Origin: Epiperipatus broadwayi
Taxonomy: Eukaryota > Onychophora > Udeonychophora > Euonychophora > Peripatidae
Assembly (NCBI GenBank): GCA_028023455.1
Contig: JAQFVV010006342.1
Span: forward strand, 2,131,001-2,195,000
DNA: 64,000 nucleotides
Direction: 5' to 3'
The position numbers and the translations under genes are program-made. Position 1 is the stretch's first letter. Every line of letters starts with the position of its first letter. A model generated the notes under the pieces. The model was not told the origin of the DNA, searched no databases, and worked only from the letters and a program-made list of their open reading frames with translations. Shown piece by piece: positions 22,985 through 33,650 of this stretch.

Positions 22985-24829
22985 TAAGAAAACACAGATA
23001 TGTTAAATTTGTTTGATGAAGGCATGGCATTATATAAACCTGCTGGTTATTACTGGCAATAACTGCATATTTATAATCTGACCAATTATAATGACCAATG
23101 GATTTTTGTAACTACTGTAAAAACATTGCTGTAAAAATATACAGTTAAATGTTTTGATGTTTTTTTTAGTTGCATATCAATTATTTATTAGCCAGAAAAC
23201 TATTTTATGGTAACAAATCATATACACACAACAGATCTTAATAAAGTTGTCATTTATCTGATCATTTTCATGTTATTTCAGGAATTGTTGCATATTTCAT
23301 TATAGTTCAGTTACTCTTGTTTCAATCACTTCATGATTATTCTATAATATAAATAGATTAAAGCAATTCAGGATTTTACAATTAATGAGCTAGTAGTTAT
23401 CTTTTCAGATGCAGAAAAGTTTAAATTGTTAAAGTAATAGTGTAAAGATTAATAATATCTTGGTAGAAGCAAATTTAATCCTGTCTCCATTTTACAGATT
23501 GCTATCTTCTCATTAATTAATGGCGAATAATGTTACCCATTCCCAGACAACTGCAATTTATTTTTAATCTGAAGTGTTCGGATGATTGTATTAATAAAAC
23601 CACAAAAAGTGAACAGAAAAAGACAATGCTATTGTTCTAGCATATGTGGGCAGGTGATAATGCATAAAGATGGAGAATTACTTTTGATTGAAACATTTTA
23701 GACTTAAATGTTGAAATAATCTCTGTTTCAACAGAGGAAAAAATTTTAAAAAATTAAGGTCATAGTCAAATAGTTAATTAAATATTTATGGAAGTTTTCT
23801 TTTTATGTCTTTTAGTAATGCTAATTCAAAGTATGAGAGAAAACGAGTCATTCTTTACAAATAAGTTTTACATGTTTTCAAATTATGACTACAAGCAAGC
23901 ATAACAGAAGGTAAATCTGATAGTTTTTTGCTTAGATTCTAGCATATTTTAATAATAATTTTAAAGGTTTTTTCCTGTATTACTTCTTCCTCTTCTTATT
24001 ATTATTGTGGTTGTTGTTGTTATTGTTGTTATTATTATTATTATTATTATTTTGGCATAGTTTTTTTTTTCTTGTTTATATTTGAAAACCATTTACTAAT
24101 TGCAAAAAAGAGAATGAAATATTATATTATAAGAGAAACTCTATAAATAAATAAAAAACTCTTAAGCAAAATGGATTTAATTTTTTTTTTTAATTTGCGA
24201 TGATTCTTAGCTGGTAAAACTATCTTGAGTTATTGGCAACCAAGAATTTACAATTGAAATATTATAGTATGAAAAATAGAATTTTAATGAGATTCCACAC
24301 AAATTTCATTTTCTATACTTGACAATTCCAGCTGGATTTTATGATCTTCTTAGATGCAACTTAAAATCTCATAAACTGATTGTGGACAACCCATAGCTAG
24401 TTACTTGCTTTTTAAATAAGTCGTAAATAAATACAAACTACAAACCATATAATTAATAATAGTCAAATTTATGACCGCAATGAAGGTCTTAATAAAGCCA
24501 CTAGTGAAACCTAACTTTTGGTTGGAATCTCTACAAATTTCTTTGTGTATTTTCTTTATAGATAAGTTGGATAAAAAATCATATGCTAAATAAATAAATA
24601 ATATTAAATTAACAAAATATACTAAATAAGACTTTGTTATTTATATTTAAGTTACAATTTAATTGTTGATATAAAAGAGAAAGGAGTTTGCTATTAACTG
24701 AAAGGATACCCTTTGATTCCTCTTGGAGGCCTTAAAGGAACCGAGTAGGGCAAATTCTTAATGTCCACTCCATATGTTTTTGGCATTGCAGTTGTTATTA
24801 CTATATGGTCATTCATATAGTATATGAAC
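22985..24829. other. No gene recognised; small microsatellites
   Basis: If the exon at 22828 is real, this would be intron. A (GTT)n/(ATT)n tract lies at about 24005-24052. Nothing else is supported. Confidence 0.4.
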
Positions 24830-24998
24830 ATGGATGGGCTGCTCACCAATATGCATTAGCCAGTGTGGTGAGTTTATTGGCTTTTTATCTCTGAGTTTAA
24901 GATCAAGAAACACCATGGTCTTTCTTTTCAGTTGCCTGATAAGGCAGAATGAATGTTTGTGTAAATGATAAATATTTTTCCAATACATATATACAATT

Positions 24999-26567
24999 AT
25001 GACAGACAAAAATAAATCATGGCCCTTATTCCCAGGAGGCTGTAAAGTCACCAACCAAGGCAGCAGTTGGTGGCTGAAGGCAGAGGGTGCTAAGAATCCC
25101 CTGATTGTGGACCCAGGCTGCCATTTGATGATGACTTTTTATTTAGGTACTTACAACTGCAGATCACTTTCAAGTGAAGGAAGATTGCAAGAATTAGAAG
25201 AAGAACTGTCTTATATTAAATGGGACATTATTGGACTTTGTGAAGTTAGAAGAAAAGGTGAAGAGACAATTGATTTAAAAAGTGGACATGTACTCTATTA
25301 TAAAGGCACAAATATTGGAAATACAAGTGGAGTAGGATTCATTATAAATAAAAAGTGGAAGAACAACATTGTGGAGATTGATGGTGTATTGGACAGAGTG
25401 GCAAGATTAGTTATACAACTTAATAGCAGATACCAAATGCAGATAATTCAGGTTTATGCCCCAACAAGTTCTCATAGTGATGAAGTAGTAGAAGATTTTT
25501 ATATGGATGTACAAAAGGCTTTTGATCAGAGTAAACAACATTTTAAAATTGTTATGGGAGACTTTAATGCTAGAATTGGTAAACAAATGAAAGATGAAAG
25601 TGCTGTAGGTAATTTTGGTTATGGTAATAGAAATGAGAGAGGACATAGACTTGTGGAGTTTGCAGAAAAAGAAAAACTTTATATTATGAATTCTTTTTTT
25701 GAAAAAAATGTTAAAAGGAAATGGACATGGAAGCATCCAAATGAAGGTACAGCAGAATTGGATTATATTTTGACTAACAGAAAATACATATTTCAAGATT
25801 GTAATGTTCTTAATAAATTTAACACAGGAAGTGATCATCGATTAGTAAGATGTAAGATATGTGTTAATGCAAAACTAGAGAGACAAAAATTATTAAGAAA
25901 AACAATATTTACAGTTGATATTCCTAATCTTCAGAAACATTCTAATGAATTTAAATTAGAACTTACAAATCAGTTTCAAGTATTAGTAGATTTTGAACAT
26001 GATTCAGATTTGAATGAAATTAATATGAAAATAACTGATACACTTTTAAAAACTGCAACAAAGATAGCTGGTAGAAAAAAGCAGCAATTGACCAATAAAA
26101 TTTCTACTGAGACTAGAGAATTTATGAAGAAAAGAAGGAATATGAAGATATACAAAAATGATGCATTAAAAAGGATTGAATATCTCGAATTTTGTAAAAT
26201 GGTGTGGAAAAGAGTTGAAAATGATATAAGAAAGTATAACTGTGAACTAGCAAGGAAAGCTGTAGAAGAAAATAAAAGTCTCAAGAATGTAAAACAACAT
26301 TTTGGTATTGGTAGGAAATTTATATCTGCAATAAGAAAAAAAGATGGAATTATTACTAAAAAGAGAGATGACATCATGAAATGGGTAGAAGACTTTTATC
26401 AAGAATTATATAGTAATAAAGAACAAGTACCTCCTATATCTATTACATCTTCTGAATTGCCCAGAATTTTAAATGAAGAAGTGAGACATGCAATTAAATG
26501 TATGAAGAAAGGAAAGGCTCCAGGTAATGATGGAATTATAATTGATATATATAAAAGAAGCAGGTGA
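24999..26567 (+). pseudogene. RTE LINE ORF, endonuclease half (frameshifted)
   Basis: The frame reads 522 residues, but the domain starts at Met 44 or 45 (about 25128-25131, MTFYLGTYNCRSL). Apurinic-type endonuclease motifs are N53 in TYNCRS, E82 in CEVRR, GDFNARIG with D188 and N190, D255 in ELDYI and SDH 278-280. All catalytic residues are present, so target nicking capacity is encoded. A linker follows, and then the start of the reverse transcriptase (GKAPGNDGI). The frame then fails in AAAAGAAGC near 26551. One extra A moves the reading frame, and the next frame resumes with KEAGEEIEKI. The first 43 codons may be 5' untranslated sequence. Confidence 0.85.
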
Positions 26568-27732
26568 AGAAATAGAAAAAATTTTAGCAAAGTTATATAC
26601 CAAATGTCTAAATGATAAAGATGTACCAGATGATTGGAAGAATGCAGTAATAATATTAATATTTAAAAAAGGTGATAAAGAAGATATTAGAAATTACAGA
26701 CCTATCAGCCTTTTATCAGTTTTATACAAAATTTTTACCAAGATAATTACAACTCGTCTACAGAGAACATTGGATTTCCACCAACCAAGAGAACAAGCTG
26801 GATTTAAAAGTGGTTTTAGTACAGTAGATCATATCCAGGTATTGAGAGAAGTTATAGAAAGGACAAATGAATATGAGTTGCCATTATGTTTTGGATTTGT
26901 AGATTATGAAAAGGCATTTGATTCTATAAACATTTCTTCAGTGATTAAAGCATTGGATCATCAAGGTATAGATCCAGGATATTGTCATATTTTAAAGAAT
27001 ATTTATAAAAATGCAACAGCAACAATTAGATTACATAATGATACTGGGAAAGTCAACATTGAGAAGGGTGTAAGACAAGGTGACTCCATATCTCCAAAAC
27101 TTTTTACAGCAGTGCTGCAAGAAGTATTTTGTGGATTAAAATGGGAAACTAAAGGAGTGAAAGTAAATGGAGATTATTTAAGTCATTTAGATTTTGCAGA
27201 TGATGTAGTTGTTTTTGCAAATAATGCTTCAGAGCTGCAGGAAATGTTGCAGGAGTTATCAGATGAAAGTAGGAAAGTAGGACTAAAGATAAATGTTAAA
27301 AAGACTAAAGTAATGTTTAATGGATTTTCTCAAAATATGAAAATAAAGATTGATTATGATGAGTTAGAAGAAGTTAACAGTTACAAATACCTTGGTCAGA
27401 TTATTAATACAGATGGAAACATAATGGATGAAATTAATCATAGAATTAAACTTGGTTGGAGTGCTTTTGGTAGAAATAACTTGATACTAAAAGGAAATAT
27501 GCCTATGTGTTTGAAAAGGAAGGTTTTTAACAAATGTGTTTTACCAGTTCTTACTTATGGATCTGAGACTTGGACACTTAATAGAAGAGCAATACAGAGA
27601 CTTCAGACCACTCAAAGAAGTATGGAGAGATGCATGTTGGGAGTAACAAGAAGAGATCAAAAATGCAATGTATGGGTAAGAGAACAAACAGGTGTTACTG
27701 ATCTCATTGAAAAAATTAAAAGATTGAAGTGA
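26542..27732 (+). pseudogene. RTE LINE ORF, reverse transcriptase half
   Basis: This continues the endonuclease frame after the single-base slip. Reverse transcriptase motifs in order are NYRPISLL (51-58), FVDYEKAFDSI (119-129, motif A aspartate D121), GVRQGDSISP (176-185), FADD (218-221, catalytic pair) and YLGQII. These copy LINE RNA into DNA at the nicked target. The frame ends at TGA 27730-27732 in ...RLK*SWAGHIAR. RTE relatives have Trp here, so this is a likely TGG to TGA nonsense change. Confidence 0.85.
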
Positions 27733-27960
27733 AGTTGGGCTGGACATATTGCTAGAAAAGATGATAATAGATGGGCAATTGAAATCTTAAACTGGATTCC
27801 AAGAGATTGTAAAAGACCCAGAAAGAGAGACCACATGTGAGATGGATGCATGAAATAAGAAAGTGTGTACGGGTGATATAGAGAAGAGAAGCTAAAGATC
27901 GGAGATGAGTTGAACTTGGAGAGACCTTCAACCTGCAGTTGATCAATAATGGTTGATGAT
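27733..27960 (+). pseudogene. RTE LINE C-terminal remnant
   Basis: It continues in frame after the nonsense codon with SWAGHIARKDDNRWAIEIL, typical of the RTE C-terminus. The frame breaks again at about 27820-27830, where AGAAAGAGAGACCAC has two more bases than the AGAAAGAGACCAC of the 13.4-kb copy. Beyond that, the other frame reads HVR...MHEIRKCVRV. The 3' end runs to TTGAACTTGGAGAGACC and the GAT-repeat tail. Confidence 0.7.
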
Positions 27961-28644
27961 GATGATAAAAGTTGAATACCAGCCAGTACCTGATGTCTTG
28001 TCTGATTTAACAACCATTTCAATTTAAATATATCATGTATGGGAATCAAAGCCTTTTTATATGTGGAGGTTTTTGATGAAATCCTGATCATCATCAGGTT
28101 AGATACCACAAGTCATCCTGCAATATTGAGCTGATGAATATAATTTTGTTATTATCCTTAAATAGAAAGATATCAGTATATAATGTAATTAGTTTTTATT
28201 AAAAACATAATGGGCATAATGTGTGTGTAATAGGGCAAAATTTTGCTAGTTTAAGTCATAACTGTATATAATCATAAAGTGCAGTTGAATTATAAAGAAT
28301 AATTTTAAGTATTGATAGTATTTAATAAATATCTGATCAATAAATAATCGGTAATAAAAAGTCTGTTTATTGTAAAAAAAAATATATTATTTTATGACCA
28401 TTAAATTGCTAACAGTTTGTAAATAAGTTTATATATATATATTCAAAAGTTAACCTTGATAATGGCGGTTGCAAGTCCGTCGAAATATCGGATTGTAATG
28501 CAAAATAATACACGGTTCATACCCAAAAATATTGTTTTATCTCCATCATATAACCGTGAAAACCTTATATATATATAAAATACAATACCTGTTATAAAAT
28601 ATATACATAAAAATAGAAAAAAATTAACGGTATATATATATAGA

Positions 28645-28830
28645 AACAAAATACACTGGAATAATCCTTCAAAATTAAAAATGCCTATATAAAATTTCAA
28701 AATAATTTCTTTGTTATAGCCAGCTTCTGGTTTCTTCTATTATCTTGAGTAGCTACCTATAGCAAAGAAATTATTTTTTAATTTTATACAGGCATTTTTA
28801 ATTTTGTAGAGTTATTCTAGTGTGATTTGT
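28645..28830. repeat. Foldback element
   Basis: Arms 28645-28720 and 28755-28830 are reverse complements (ACTGGAATAA with TTATTCTAGT; AAATTAAAAATGCCT with AGGCATTTTTAATTT; AATTTCTTTG with CAAAGAAATT). The loop is about 34 bp. Confidence 0.75.
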
Positions 28831-29107
28831 TTATTATATTTATATTCCTTGATATTATATATATGTTGCTTGAATAGTGTGTGGTTAACTTATTATATAT
28901 AAAACTGTCTGGTCTGTATATTAAATCCATGGTTTATTTCATTCAGAGTAACTCATGGTTGACAAAATTGACCTGATATTATACATTTTAAATAATGTAT
29001 TGATCATTTTTATCATCATAGCATTAATTATTTATCAATGGGCTCAAATTGAATTTAAGATTTATCCTGTAATAATGATAATTAATAATCAAATATCTTC
29101 AAGAGTT

Positions 29108-29197
29108 TATAAGAAGTTTGATTGTCAGAAATGCCAGCATTGGAATTGATTTAAGGACTTCACACTCAAGAGTCTACATTCTACCATTGGACCAAAC
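29108..29197 (-). mobile_element. SINE-4-like tRNA head
   Basis: Minus strand: TGGTCCAATGGTAGAATGTAG resembles a tRNA A box. It is followed by a weak B-box region AATCAATTCC. The body matches the 40.9 and 42.6 kb copies only loosely. Confidence 0.35.
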
Positions 29198-29460
29198 CAC
29201 ATGGGGTGGTTAAATATTTGTCCAGTTTTGACATTGGTTTTCTTATGAATAAATATTTATGGTATAACTGGGTCAGTTTATGCACATAGATCAAATAATT
29301 ATTGAAAAATATAAACTAATATTTAAATATAAGTATAGTATATATACTTAAGCTAGATGTAATTAGAGAGGTTATGCACCCTGACTTTCAAGATCCTTTA
29401 ATCACTCACTCCATCTTATACAATCGATACACATTACCACATTCACATGAAAAAGATAAA

Positions 29461-29519
29461 TGATCTCAAATATATATATTTTGTGCTGAACCAGCACTCA
29501 TCAGTTGGTCTGGATCATC
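29461..29519 (-). ncRNA. Hammerhead ribozyme relic (one core change)
   Basis: Minus strand: CTGATGA (29498-29504), stem II GTGCT/AGCAC with loop GGTTC, then AAAA in place of GAAA. A TA-rich stem III follows, then TTTGAG and GATCA pairing with TGATC upstream. Only G12 of the core is altered. Stem I inner pairing is weakened by TTTG against CCAA. Confidence 0.5.
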
Positions 29520-29672
29520 TCCCACACATATGTATAATCAATGCTCCGTTTATATTAAAATAGCAAATCTTCAACTTTAACAGATAGGCTTTAATCTTCT
29601 CCACTCTCCAACTCTTCGGTTATCCCTGTCATATAAACTGAGCACTGATTATATATGTGTGTGTAGCAGATG

Positions 29673-29731
29673 CTGATCTGAAACAGCTGGTGATTGCTAG
29701 TATAGCACAAAATACATATATTGGAGATCAT
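29673..29731 (+). ncRNA. Hammerhead ribozyme relic (two core changes)
   Basis: CTGGTGA (29687-29693) has A6 changed to G. Stem II is TTGCT/AGCAC (four of five pair), and AAAA (29709-29712) replaces GAAA. Stem III is ATA/TAT around CA, followed by T29719 A29720 and TTGG. Outer stem I TGATC/GATCA is intact. Confidence 0.45.
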
Positions 29732-29835
29732 TTACCTTTTTCACATGTGATCATGTCTATCAGTTGTATAAGATGGAGTGGGTGACTAAAGGGAGCTTGA
29801 AATCATGGGTTCAAATTCTCTCTGATTAAAAATAT

Positions 29836-32431
29836 AAACTGTTAAAGAATGATAAATGATCAACTATAACTTTATTTAGTGAAAATGAAATAAACACGCA
29901 CTTAAGTTGTTAAAAATGATCTTCCAACAAGTAAACTTTTAACAATCTAAATTTATTACAAGTGGTAACCAAACCAATGCTGTCCATTTACAAAATATTG
30001 TTTTTTAGCATCACTCCTCTGGACTGAATTTTCTTATCTTGAACTACATTCCTTTACAAATGACTACTCTTTTGACAATCCTGAACGAAATACTGTCATT
30101 GTTTGGCTGTAAAATTAGCAGCAAAATCAACATTTTGACTAATAATTTTTTTCTCAGTGGAATATTATCTAATATTCACTTATAAATTTAATTCATTTCC
30201 TTTTTAGAAGATTGCAAATGTGTTTAATTTGGTCTTTATATTGTAACCAATTGTTTTCCAACCATTGGTCATCAGCGAAATTGTTGCACACCAAGAAATG
30301 CTGCCTTCTGGCCTTATCTGCTACCTCAATTGTATGAGACACTTAAATAATAAAACATCTTCATATCTATATTTCAGGTTTCTAATCTTGATATGTCTGA
30401 ATCAAGGCACACTTTAGTTAGACAAGAAGGTTCATTTTACTGCCACTCCATGTGCTAAGGCACCAGCATAACTACGAGATATTATAACTAATAGTCTGGC
30501 CTGAATATTTTATCTGGTTGTGATATTAAAATGATTTACATAGTAAACAATATACCATAACAAGTTCATCAATTGTTTTGACATCTAGAACATGCATAAA
30601 CCACAGTGCTTAAACCATGCTACAGGCATTTGATTATAATTGGAAAATAACAATGGATTCTATTAATCACTTATTAAATAATTTGAATAATCCTATTTCT
30701 CAAATCCCAAAGAGTATATGATAATCAGCATTCATGATTGCACTGATGGATTGGTGGTGAAACTGAAATATGTAATCAATAACATTTCCATTAAACTGTA
30801 ATGGCTAGAAATTAACTGAATTGGTGATTAGCGATTCGGAAAAACCATGAACACAAAAACAATAACTAGCATACTACAAAGACTACACTAACATTTATTT
30901 ACACTAATATTTACATTTTATTTACAGATGGTACATACAACAAAACAAAAAAATAATGTTAATATTAAAACAAAATACAATATTAACTGTTCACAACTAA
31001 ATTCTGGTACTTGTCTAGATACCCAAAATAATATCATAAGTGAGCATTATTGATGTTCAAAAAATTATAATAAAATGATAATAAGTTTGATAATATAATA
31101 TATTGTTATGGAAATTATTTCATTTTAAGAATCAGCAAAATTAACATATCAATTAATTGCAATTACACACTTTCCATAGGTTCAAATAAGTATAAATGAT
31201 ATTCATATCTGATTCTTTTGATAATGGATTCTCTAATCTATTCATAAGATACTTATTTATGTTGTTTAAATTTATTATTTTAATAAAGCATTAAACAAAC
31301 AGCTACAAAACCTAGAGTCTATTAGAGCGAACAGATTGCACTATTGGTTTCAATAATTTCCTTCGTACATTACTTTAACTTAGATTAAATTTGAGATTAG
31401 CTGGATTACAAATATTCATTCAATCTGTAAGAATATATCTTGCATGCCTTTCCTAAGCTATTCATTATCACCAACTAATGGACAATAAATATTTACATGA
31501 CAATGACTTACTGCCTGAAATACAGGGCAACATTACCAATGTGGACTTTAAAAAGTCAAGTCTGCATTGACATTAATATTATTAATCTAGGGTCATGTCT
31601 GAATATACTTGAATTAAATATCTGGGTGTCAATCAGCACCTATATGAATACAAGAAAATATATAATGAGGTCAACAACTTCCTTAATATATCATACCATC
31701 CAAGCATACTCAGTAAGATCATGACCACTATATAAGGTATTGGGTCAGATATCTAAACAACACTGCAAAATACTACAACTTCCTAATACAATAATCCCAG
31801 TGTAAAATGAAAAACCAGGTATATCCAATGGAAAACTCACAGCTGTAAAATGGTCACCTCCACTCATTGCCAACCACTCATCACTAAGCCTTATTTAGTA
31901 CTCGCTCTCATAGGTTACTAAATGGTTATTCATAATGATAACAGTCAATTATAAATATATTTACTATGTGCACAGTGAATTTAGTGGAATCCTACCAGCC
32001 ATCATCAATCATAAATTGATTATATTCAAGTAGTAAAACACAAGTAAAATACACAAACTTTAGGTTTCCCCTTTTAAACCTAATTTTGGTTAACTGTGCT
32101 GTTAAACTATTTTGAAATTACTTTATAAAATTAATAAACTAAAAAAAATATATAAGGCTGTTTAATGTATTTTAGAATAAATGGTAATAAGTTTTAACAC
32201 CACAATATTGAAGTTTATATTGCAATTATAATATCATTTAATACCTTTGAAAACAATAATGATGAATTTAATCATGAATGACTAACATCTATTTCCTTTT
32301 TAAGATTAAATATTAGCATTATCTCATCTTCATTTTTAATTAGCAATCCATAATTTACCTAGCATACAATATAACACAAAACATATGTATAACTATTAAA
32401 TATAAAACATACAATATATATATAATTAAAA
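29836..32431. other. No gene recognised
   Basis: Long AT-rich stretch without a supported frame. 30.25-30.5 kb is less AT-rich but unmatched. Confidence 0.4.
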
Positions 32432-33650
32432 CAGGTTATAAATTTTGTAACTTGCTTTTAAGCTTGCATTTTATGATCACTAAATGGAGCTTACCAATAG
32501 CTCTAAAGAAGCTTTGTTTCTATAAGTGCTGAAAGAGATAGAACTCAAAATCTCTATCATTATCCCTACCTCCAGACCATCTGTTTTTGAGCTTATGGCT
32601 CACTTCTGTGGAGGGGTGGAAGTCTAAAAACTAGATCTAAAATACTAACTCAAAAATCAGCACTTATAAAACATGTTTCTATCAATTTGAAAGCATGAAT
32701 TTATCAGACACATAAATGTCTTTAAATCCAGCCTACCAAACTAGATAGCTATATGGGTCTGAATACAGCTCAGTTTCACTATATAGTAATAGCCTCTGCA
32801 ATATATAGCATTGCAAAAACCTTCAAAGGTACACTCATAATAATTAAAACCAGTTACAAATTTTGTAACTTGCTCTTAAGCTTGCATTTTATGATCACTA
32901 GATGGAGCTTACCAATAGCTCTAAACAAGCTTTGTTTATATAAGTGCCGAAAAAGATAGAATTCAAAATTTCTATCATTATCTGTACCTCCAGACCAGCT
33001 GTTTTCAAGCTTATGGCTCACATCAGTAGAGGGATGGGAGTCTAGAAACTAGATCTAAAATACTAACTCAAAAGTCAGCACTTATAAAACATATTTCTAT
33101 CAATTTGAAAGCATGAATTTATCAGATACATAAATGTCTTCAAATCCAATTATCAGACACATAAATATCTTCAAATCTAGCCTACCAAAACCAGATAGCT
33201 CCATCTTGGGTAAGCTCCATCTAGTGATCATAAAATGCAAGCTTAAAAGCAAGTTTTGAAATTTATAACTTGTTTTAATTATTATAAGTGTACCTTTGAA
33301 GGTTTTTGCAATGCTATATATTGCAGAGGCTATTACTATATGGTGAAACTGAGCTGAATTCAGACCCATATAGCTATCTGTTTTAGTAGGCTGGATTTGA
33401 AGACATTTACGTGTCTGATAAATTCATGCTTTCAAATTAATAGGAACATGTTTTATAAGTGCTGATTTTTTGAGTTACTAGTTTTTAGACTCCCACCCCT
33501 CCACTGATGTGAGCTATAAGCTTTAAACCAGCTGGTCTGGTGAGGGATAATGATAGAGATTTTGAATTCTATCTCTTTCAGCACTTATAGAAACAAAGCT
33601 TGTTTAGAAATATTGGTAAGCTCCATCTAGTGATCATATATATATATTCT
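32432..33650. repeat. Compound repeat: two direct units and one inverted unit (~418 bp)
   Basis: Unit 1 (32432-32849) and unit 2 (from 32850) repeat with an offset of 418 bp. Shared anchors are TAAATTTTGTAACTTGC, TTTTATGATCACTA-ATGGAGC, CAGCACTTATAAAACAT and AAAGCATGAATTTATCAGA. From about 33200 to 33650 the same sequence runs in reverse complement (AGCTCCATCTAGTGATCAT..., TATATTGCAGAGGCTATTACTATAT..., ATGTTTTATAAGTGCTGA). Short open frames that seem to repeat here are by-products of the repeat. Confidence 0.85.

Larger units (their letters stand above)
24830..27975 (+). mobile_element. RTE-type non-LTR retrotransposon, near full length, inactive
   Basis: One long endonuclease plus reverse transcriptase reading frame is followed by a short 3' part ending in a GATGATGATGAT tail near 27953-27966. 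That short satellite-like tail is usual for RTE elements, which lack poly(A). The 5' boundary is an estimate from where the sequence stops looking AT-rich. The open frame is broken at least three times (about 26551, 27730 and 27825). A 160-bp relative lies at 13404-13563. Confidence 0.8.
29330..29835. repeat. Foldback family F3, copy 1, with two divergent hammerhead relics
   Basis: A palindrome of about 500 bp centred near 29595. The left arm (ACTTTCAAG, CACTCCATCTTATACAA, CACATG-AAAAAGATAAATGATC) is repeated inverted on the right (GATCATTTACCTTTTTCACATG, TTGTATAAGATGGAGTG, AGCTTGAAA). The right arm ends in GGGTTCAAATTCTC, which resembles a tRNA B box. Each arm holds one hammerhead-like motif pointing outward. 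Confidence 0.8.

Noticed and set aside
25407-26377. Minus-strand frames of 133-143 codons inside the RTE LINE
   Set aside because: They are antisense to clear endonuclease and reverse transcriptase coding sequence. The A-rich coding strand leaves the antisense open.
28455-28500. TTGATAATGGCGG...CCGTCGAAATATCGG near 28460
   Set aside because: It has a good stem (GGCGG/CCGTC) and GAAA, but the first core half is altered at several bases and stem I pairs poorly. Too decayed to call.
30235-30290. Minus-strand CTGATGA with CCAA/TTGG stem and AAAA near 30280
   Set aside because: Stem I does not pair, and it lacks the flanks of the F3/F4 family. It is likely chance in AT-rich DNA.
32753-33369. Two near-identical small proteins (MGLN-AQFH...) on opposite strands
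   Set aside because: They are the same repeat unit in direct and inverted copies, with no sign of coding constraint.
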